27,692 bases of DNA from Leptotrichia sp. oral taxon 215 str. W9775 (lineage in GTDB: Bacteria; Fusobacteriota; Fusobacteriia; Fusobacteriales; Leptotrichiaceae): contig NZ_KI272867.1 of NCBI RefSeq assembly GCF_000469505.1, positions 116,171 through 143,862 of the forward strand, read 5' to 3'. The first letter of the stretch is position 1; each line of letters begins with the position of its first letter. A program made the position numbers and the translations under genes. Positions 23,540 to 27,692 of this stretch are shown here, in pieces. The notes beneath the pieces are model-generated. The model was given only the letters and a program-made list of their open reading frames with translations, ran no database searches and was not told the DNA's origin.

Positions 23540-23968
23540 CTATTTTTCTATTTTTCCAACTCTTCTTGCATGTCTTCCACCTTCAAATTCAGTGTTTATA
23601 AAAGTTTCTACACACGCAATTGCCAATGAATCACCTAAAACTCTCGCTCCAAGTGCTATAATATTTGCATCATTGTGAAGTCTTGAAAGCTTTGCAGTAA
23701 ATTCATTATGTGCAAGGGCAGCTCTAATTCCTTTTATTTTATTTGCAGCAATTGAAATTCCTATACCTGTACCACATATTAGAATTCCAAACTGTGCTTC
23801 TCCGCTTAGGACTTTTTTACTTGCCAGTGCAGCAATATCAGGATAATCAACAGAATCAAGAGTATCTGTACCAACATTAATAACTTCATGCCCTTTTTTT
23901 CTCAGTTCCTCTTTTACCTTGTTTTTCAGGTCAACACCTGCATGATCATTTCCAATTACTATTTTCAT
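23540..23968 (-). CDS. rpiB: Ribose-5-phosphate isomerase B
   Basis: A 142-residue isomerase that interconverts ribose 5-phosphate and ribulose 5-phosphate. The N-terminal IGNDHAGVDLKNKVKEEL carries the substrate-binding DH, and SVDYPDIAALASKKV is followed by FGILICGTGIGISIAANKI (the catalytic cysteine in ICGTG) and LAHNEFTAKLSRLHNDANI with GARVLG. ATG at 23968 (MKIVIGNDHAG) is preferred to the GTG at 23977; a GGTGA lies just before it. The C-terminus runs into a short AAAAATAG tandem repeat at the stop. It sits between the thioesterase and HIT genes in the same cluster. Confidence 0.95.
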   Translation of the reverse strand: MKIVIGNDHAGVDLKNKVKEELRKKGHEVINVGTDTLDSVDYPDIAALASKKVLSGEAQFGILICGTGIGISIAANKIKGIRAALAHNEFTAKLSRLHNDANIIALGARVLGDSLAIACVETFINTEFEGGRHARRVGKIEK

Positions 23969-24013
23969 AATTCTCACCAGGGATAGAAATCCCTGTCTCC
24001 TTCCTTTTTTTAA

Positions 24014-24406
24014 TTACTGTCCTTTTATTTTTTCCAATATTTCCTTGCTTACCCTTTTTAATTTACCTTTTTCATCTGTAAATACGTTTATCGTTTCTGC
24101 TGTTACTTTCAGTTCCTTTTCTGAATTATAGATTTCATAGTAAAATCTGATTTTTATGCTGTTAATTTCCTTTATTTCCACAAATACTTCTATTTCTTCA
24201 TCATATTTGGCAGAACTTATATATTCTATATTCAGACTCTTTACAGGTAAAATAAATCCCATATCCTCTATCTGCTTATATGGAAAGACATCCCTGAAAT
24301 ATTCTGTTCTCGCCATTTCCATCCACTTCAAATAGTTTGAATGGTATACAACTCCCATTTTGTCAGTATCATAATAATAAACTCTCAATTTACAGCTTTT
24401 TTTCAT
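24014..24406 (-). CDS. YbgC/FadM-type acyl-CoA thioesterase
   Basis: A 130-residue hot-dog fold protein. VYYYDTDKMGVVYHSNYLKW contains the D-x-D/H and H-x-N-Y positions of the 4-hydroxybenzoyl-CoA thioesterase family, followed by LKWMEMARTEYFR and later YISSAKYDEEIEVFVEI. It probably hydrolyses short acyl-CoA esters in the cytosol. The ATG is 17 bp after khpA's stop. The substrate cannot be told from sequence. Confidence 0.92.
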   Translation of the reverse strand: MKKSCKLRVYYYDTDKMGVVYHSNYLKWMEMARTEYFRDVFPYKQIEDMGFILPVKSLNIEYISSAKYDEEIEVFVEIKEINSIKIRFYYEIYNSEKELKVTAETINVFTDEKGKLKRVSKEILEKIKGQ

Positions 24407-24423
24407 AAGATTTTTCCCTTCGA

Positions 24424-24666
24424 TTATAATTCCTTAACTTCAATCTTTACTATTTTCTTTTCTTTCTTAGCAATTGAAGAAACAAGAGTTCTAAGTGATG
24501 TTATTACTCTTCCGTTTCTACCTATGATTTTTCCCATATCTTCCTGTGCTACGTTTATTACTATATCTACATATTTCCCTTTTTCATTGCTTTCTATTGT
24601 GTAGTTTCCAACTGAATCCAGCAGGTTTTCCAGCCAGAAATTAACTGTTTCAAAATATTTGCTCAT
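24424..24666 (-). CDS. khpA: KH-domain RNA-binding protein KhpA
   Basis: An 80-residue protein that is almost only a KH domain: VDIVINVAQEDMGKIIGRNGRVIT with the GRNG loop, then SLRTLVSSIAKKEKKIVKIEVKEL. It matches small KhpA (YlqC) proteins, which bind RNA, often with KhpB, and affect cell size and division in streptococci. AGGAGG precedes the ATG. The usual neighbours (rpsP, rimM, trmD) are absent; here it lies with DUF4911 and a thioesterase gene. Confidence 0.92.
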   Translation of the reverse strand: MSKYFETVNFWLENLLDSVGNYTIESNEKGKYVDIVINVAQEDMGKIIGRNGRVITSLRTLVSSIAKKEKKIVKIEVKEL

Positions 24667-24756
24667 TTTTCCTCCAATAATTTTGTATTTTTAATCGTAT
24701 ATTTTTATCATTTTATCTATTTATTTTATAAACTCTATATTTAAAAATCCCTTATT

Positions 24757-24996
24757 TTATAATATTCCAAGCCATTCCCTTTTTTCAAGTATTTCTATGT
24801 GGATGTCCTTTGCCCTCAATCTTTCGATTACCTTATCCATATCATCAGTAAAATAGGAATTTGTAATTATTTTTATTAGTCCATTGTTATTGTCAAGTGT
24901 TCTGACATTTCCTAAACCGTCATATGCTTCAACAATTTTATTAATAAAATCAATATGTTCTTTCCTAGTCTGAATTATATATTCCCAACTTTTCAA
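24757..24996 (-). CDS. DUF4911-type small protein
   Basis: A 79-residue protein: KSWEYIIQTRKEHIDFINKI, VEAYDGLGNVRTLDNNNG, then DMDKVIERLRAKDIHIEI. The arrangement of alternate strands and two helices fits DUF4911, a family of short proteins found next to rsmA and RNA genes; its role is unknown. It starts only 4 bp after the rsmA stop, so the two are coupled. A 90-bp AT-rich gap follows it. Confidence 0.75.
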   Translation of the reverse strand: MKSWEYIIQTRKEHIDFINKIVEAYDGLGNVRTLDNNNGLIKIITNSYFTDDMDKVIERLRAKDIHIEILEKREWLGIL

Positions 24997-25000
24997 TTTT

Positions 25001-25858
25001 CTACTCCGTTTCCTCTGCAGTTTTTTCCTTCTTTAATTCATCTATCAGATTTATAAATTCCTGAACAGAAAATTCCTCTGTTCTTGCAAGTCTTGTTTTT
25101 CCCAGTTTTTCAAGAATATCTCCTGTCACTTCCTTGCTGTATCCTTCTCCCGACAAATTATTTGCGATACTCTTTCTTTTATTGGAAAAAGCTGTCTTCA
25201 GATATTTAAAATATTCCTCTTCAGAAATCTGTTTTGCATATCTCTCATCATCAAACATTTTGATTTTTAAAAATGCAGAATCCACCTTAGGAACAGGAGT
25301 AAATTTCTCCTTAGGAACAGTAAAAAGATATTCTGCATCAGCATAAAACTGCACTGCATGAGTAAGCAAACTCATATTTTTACTTCCTGCCTGCGATGCA
25401 ATCCTTTCAGCAACCTCCTTCTGAACCATTAAATAAATTTCAGATATATTTTTTCTATATTCGATTAATTTATTTATAATTGGAGAAGTTATATAATATG
25501 GAATATTTGCCACTACCTTGATATTTTTCTTTCCATTCAGAAAAGTGCTTAAATCTGCTACCATAAAGTCTTCATGAATTAATGAAAAATTATCCCTGCC
25601 TTGAAATTTTTTATTCAATACAGGAATTAAATCATCATCTATTTCAAAAGCAGTCAGATGCTTTGAGTTTTCTATCAGTTTTTCAGTTAAAAATCCTAAT
25701 CCCGGACCTATTTCTATCACTTCTGTATCTTTAGATACCCCTGATATTTCTATTATTCTTTCTGACAGCTCAGAATCCTCCAGAAAATTCTGGCCATATT
25801 TTTTCTTTGCTTCATGAGTTTCATTTTTATAATTTTTTATAAATTTATTTTTACCCAA
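25001..25858 (-). CDS. rsmA: 16S rRNA dimethyladenosine transferase RsmA (KsgA)
   Basis: A 285-residue enzyme that dimethylates two adjacent adenosines in helix 45 of 16S rRNA. It has KKKYGQNFLEDSELSERI, the SAM motif VIEIGPGLGFLTEKL, AFEIDDDLIPVL, VANIPYYITSPI (motif IV) and KVDSAFLKIK, plus a C-terminal helical domain. The start is TTG at 25858, five to six bases after an AGGAG; no ATG is near. Loss of this enzyme gives kasugamycin resistance in many bacteria. It follows hpt by 43 bp. Confidence 0.97.
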   Translation of the reverse strand: MGKNKFIKNYKNETHEAKKKYGQNFLEDSELSERIIEISGVSKDTEVIEIGPGLGFLTEKLIENSKHLTAFEIDDDLIPVLNKKFQGRDNFSLIHEDFMVADLSTFLNGKKNIKVVANIPYYITSPIINKLIEYRKNISEIYLMVQKEVAERIASQAGSKNMSLLTHAVQFYADAEYLFTVPKEKFTPVPKVDSAFLKIKMFDDERYAKQISEEEYFKYLKTAFSNKRKSIANNLSGEGYSKEVTGDILEKLGKTRLARTEEFSVQEFINLIDELKKEKTAEETE

Positions 25859-25901
25859 ATTTTCTCCTAAATATTTATTTTCAATTCATTTCTACTAGAA
25901 A

Positions 25902-26459
25902 CTATTTTTTATAAAGTTCATCTGCCGCAAGTGCCACATAAGGAATATTTCTGTATTCTTCAATAAAGTCAAGCCCATATCCCAGTACAAATTCATTAGG
26001 AATTTCAAATCCTACATACTGAACATCAACTTCAACTTCACGTCTTTCAGGCTTATCAAGTAAAGTACATAATGAAATTTTCTTAGGTCCCCTACCACCC
26101 AATACTTTCATTACTTTTTTCAGAGTCATTCCTGAATCTATTATATCTTCAACAATAAGTACATGTTTTCCCTGTATACTTCCTTCTAAATCTTTAAGTA
26201 TTTTTACTTCTCTTGTTGTTTCAAATCCTTCTCCATAACTTGAAACAGACATAAAATCCATTACCAGAGGCAATTTTATTTCCCTTACAAGATCAGCCAT
26301 AAAAATAATGGATCCCTTAAGCAGTCCCACTACAACAAGAGGAGCATCATCATCCTTTAAATCTTCTGTTATCTCTTCACCAAGTTCCTTTATTCTTTTT
26401 GCAAGAGCTTCCTTTGTAATCATCTGAGTTTTGATACCGTATTCCCAATCTTTTTTCAT
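25902..26459 (-). CDS. hpt: Hypoxanthine phosphoribosyltransferase
   Basis: A 185-residue purine salvage enzyme that makes IMP (and often GMP) from hypoxanthine or guanine and PRPP. LVVVGLLKGSIIFMADLVR, VMDFMSVSSYGEG, the PRPP motif HVLIVEDIIDSGMTLKKV, and VGFEIPNEFVLGYGLDFIEE are all standard. The length is normal. It heads the cluster from the promoter at 26514-26542 and is followed by rsmA. Confidence 0.96.
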   Translation of the reverse strand: MKKDWEYGIKTQMITKEALAKRIKELGEEITEDLKDDDAPLVVVGLLKGSIIFMADLVREIKLPLVMDFMSVSSYGEGFETTREVKILKDLEGSIQGKHVLIVEDIIDSGMTLKKVMKVLGGRGPKKISLCTLLDKPERREVEVDVQYVGFEIPNEFVLGYGLDFIEEYRNIPYVALAADELYKK

Positions 26460-26513
26460 TTTTTTACAACTCCATTCTTTGTTAAATTATGTTTGTCTCC
26501 TCATATTTTTATG

Positions 26514-26542
26514 ATTATATCATTTTTTTTTTATTAATTCAA
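26514..26542 (-). promoter_or_regulatory. Sigma-70 promoter for the hpt cluster
   Basis: On minus, TTGAAT (26542-26537) and TATAAT (26519-26514) are 17 bp apart, with a TGA extended -10. The start near 26507 gives a leader of about 48 nt. The genes from hpt to HIT, perhaps on to the DKNYY gene, may be one transcription unit. Confidence 0.8.
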
Positions 26543-26580
26543 GGTAACAAAATACAAGGAAAATATATAGACTTAAAGTT

Positions 26581-27618
26581 TTATTTTATATATTTTCTAC
26601 TAACTATCAATAAAATCGAAAAAGTCATAAATAATATTGAAAGTTCTCCAGCAATAAAATTTTCCCTAAAAATAAATATTACTGCAAAAGAAAATATCAT
26701 TACTCCAAAAATTTTAAAAAAATCCTCTTTACATAAACGCATTTTCTTCTCCAGATAAATCTCATTTACAAATAGCATTAAATAAAATCCTGTATATCCG
26801 ACAATGTAAAAGATTGCTAAAAATGTTTTATCCGCGTTCTTTCCAACCAAATTCCAACAATAAATTATAATCTCTAAACTCATTAGCAGAAAAAAATGTG
26901 AGTATATAAGGATAAACCCTCTTGTCTTCTGGTTAGGATTTATTGATTTATTTATCAGTACTGTATAAGTTCCAAATAGAAAAAACATTGTAATGAATGC
27001 TATAAAAGGATAAATAGTAAAGTATTCTGGACTAAAATATTGTGCGATGGTCACAACCATTTCCCCAAAAAATAATATTGTCAGCAGCTCGAATCTTTCC
27101 TTCAAATGTCCAAAATTGGTACCGTTGCTAAATTTCACTCTATGTATCATAGGCAGAAAAACACCGGAAATGTTTGCAGCTATGCAAAACAGTATTCCTA
27201 CACGAAAACCTAATAATAAACACATTGCAAATAGTGTTATAACAATCAGCAGGATATTTCTTGCATTGATTGATTCCCTTTCTCCAACACTTTTTTTCAT
27301 AGCCTGACAATGATATAAAAATGCTACACTTGAAGACATTATCAACATAGAAATACTAAATGGATAAAAAATCTGCTCCCAATCTAAGGAAAGAGAATTG
27401 GAAAGATAAATTGCAGCCCCCATATTTATACATATAATGACAATTTCTTTAATGTTAAATGTCCCAAACCTGTTTAAATAATAAGTTAAATATGACCACT
27501 CCTGAAGTACTGCAAGAGAATACAATATAAAACTTATAAGTACCCAGGGCTCAATAATTCCATTATGAGGATGTTGAGCAAGTTCTGAAATTTTTGAGAT
27601 AGCGTAAACAAATATCAA
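26581..27618 (-). CDS. LtrA-family multi-pass membrane protein, probably 5'-truncated or frameshifted
   Basis: A 345-residue membrane protein with about ten hydrophobic segments. The central motif GTNFGHLKERFELLTILFFGE is the LtrA (low temperature requirement A) hallmark. The family normally opens with a WLELFFDLIFVYAI-type stretch. Here the frame reads GFFYDLIFVYAISK upstream of the called start, but no ATG lies between a TGA and this point, and only a TTG at 27618 with no ribosome binding site is available. A 7-T run just upstream, the tail of a terminator hairpin, lies in the codons for FFY. A one-base change there would join RLFYDL in another frame. Function in the family is unclear. Confidence 0.75.
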   Translation of the reverse strand: MIFVYAISKISELAQHPHNGIIEPWVLISFILYSLAVLQEWSYLTYYLNRFGTFNIKEIVIICINMGAAIYLSNSLSLDWEQIFYPFSISMLIMSSSVAFLYHCQAMKKSVGERESINARNILLIVITLFAMCLLLGFRVGILFCIAANISGVFLPMIHRVKFSNGTNFGHLKERFELLTILFFGEMVVTIAQYFSPEYFTIYPFIAFITMFFLFGTYTVLINKSINPNQKTRGFILIYSHFFLLMSLEIIIYCWNLVGKNADKTFLAIFYIVGYTGFYLMLFVNEIYLEKKMRLCKEDFFKIFGVMIFSFAVIFIFRENFIAGELSILFMTFSILLIVSRKYIK

Positions 27619-27623
27619 ATCAT

Positions 27624-27650
27624 AAAAAAAGCCGAATTTGAAATTCGGCT
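27624..27650 (-). terminator. Rho-independent terminator of the gene at the right edge
   Basis: On minus, AGCCGAATTT (27650-27641) pairs with AAATTCGGCT (27639-27630) and is followed by seven T's (27630-27624). It follows the stop codon at 27675-27673. It overlaps the region where the LtrA gene's true start would be expected. Confidence 0.8.
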
Positions 27651-27672
27651 GATTTTTGATGTTATAAACTCA

Positions 27673-27692
27673 TTAAAATAACCCCCAGTTAG
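27673..27692 (-). CDS. C-terminal end of an unidentified minus-strand gene
   Basis: The last 20 bases read, on minus, as codons ending Asn-Trp-Gly-Leu-Phe-stop. A strong terminator follows 23 bp downstream, which supports a real gene end. The ending resembles the C-terminus of polA here (KNWGLLK), but five residues are too few to identify a gene. Confidence 0.35.

Noticed and set aside
26460..26580. Possible small gene between hpt and the LtrA gene
   Set aside because: The gap is AT-rich and holds the hpt promoter; no ORF with a ribosome binding site.
1..27692. tRNA or rRNA genes
   Set aside because: I saw no cloverleaf with TTCGA-type T-loop or rRNA conserved stretch; the only RNA genes supported are the SRP RNA, the SAM riboswitch and the antisense RNAs.

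Overview
The window is AT-rich, with short intergenic gaps, strong AAGGAG-type ribosome binding sites and consensus sigma-70 promoters. Nearly all genes lie on the minus strand; only psuK-psuG and two tiny toxin-like ORFs lie on plus. A DKNYY-repeat protein, an LtrA-family membrane protein, a Bro-N fragment, an HTH-fused pseudouridine kinase and a large Alu-containing SRP RNA together suggest a Fusobacteriota chromosome, most like Leptotrichia. This is inference from gene content; no 16S gene is present.

Layout. 1-2944: 5' end of a GH13 glucosidase, an ASCH-domain protein, an unknown membrane protein and the AzlCD amino-acid exporter. 2945-3112: a short GC-rich, hairpin-rich island. 3113-5830: polA. 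5831-6155: a divergent promoter region. 6156-8172: psuK-psuG (pseudouridine breakdown). 8173-8491: a large nested palindrome that looks like one MITE inside another, or inside a terminator. 8492-11520: a SAM-I riboswitch driving metK and a peptide-binding lipoprotein. 11635-14845: recR, pyk and pfkA. 14864-16135: an unusual GNAT-CDF fusion. 16136-17183: the SRP RNA, then two tandem loci built like Fst/par type I toxin-antitoxin modules. 17184-21034: a Spherulin-4 protein, endonuclease IV, a DUF4253 protein, a truncated Bro-N gene and a SpoU-family methyltransferase. 21126-26542: a DKNYY-repeat protein and a housekeeping cluster hpt-rsmA-DUF4911-khpA-thioesterase-rpiB-HIT. 26581-27692: an LtrA-family gene with a damaged-looking 5' end, and the tail of an upstream gene.

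How the genes work together. PsuK and PsuG convert pseudouridine to uracil and ribose 5-phosphate; RpiB interconverts ribose and ribulose 5-phosphates, and PfkA and Pyk run glycolysis. Hpt salvages purines. PolA, RecR and Nfo belong to DNA replication and repair. RsmA, KhpA, the SpoU methyltransferase and SRP RNA serve ribosome maturation, RNA binding and protein targeting. MetK and its co-transcribed peptide-binding protein appear to share SAM control.

The strongest unusual element is the tandem pair of par-like loci at 16549-17187. Each has a 32-residue hydrophobic ORF, a leader hairpin before the Shine-Dalgarno, a shared terminator, a repeat of the start region beyond the terminator, and a convergent promoter for a roughly 60-nt antisense RNA.
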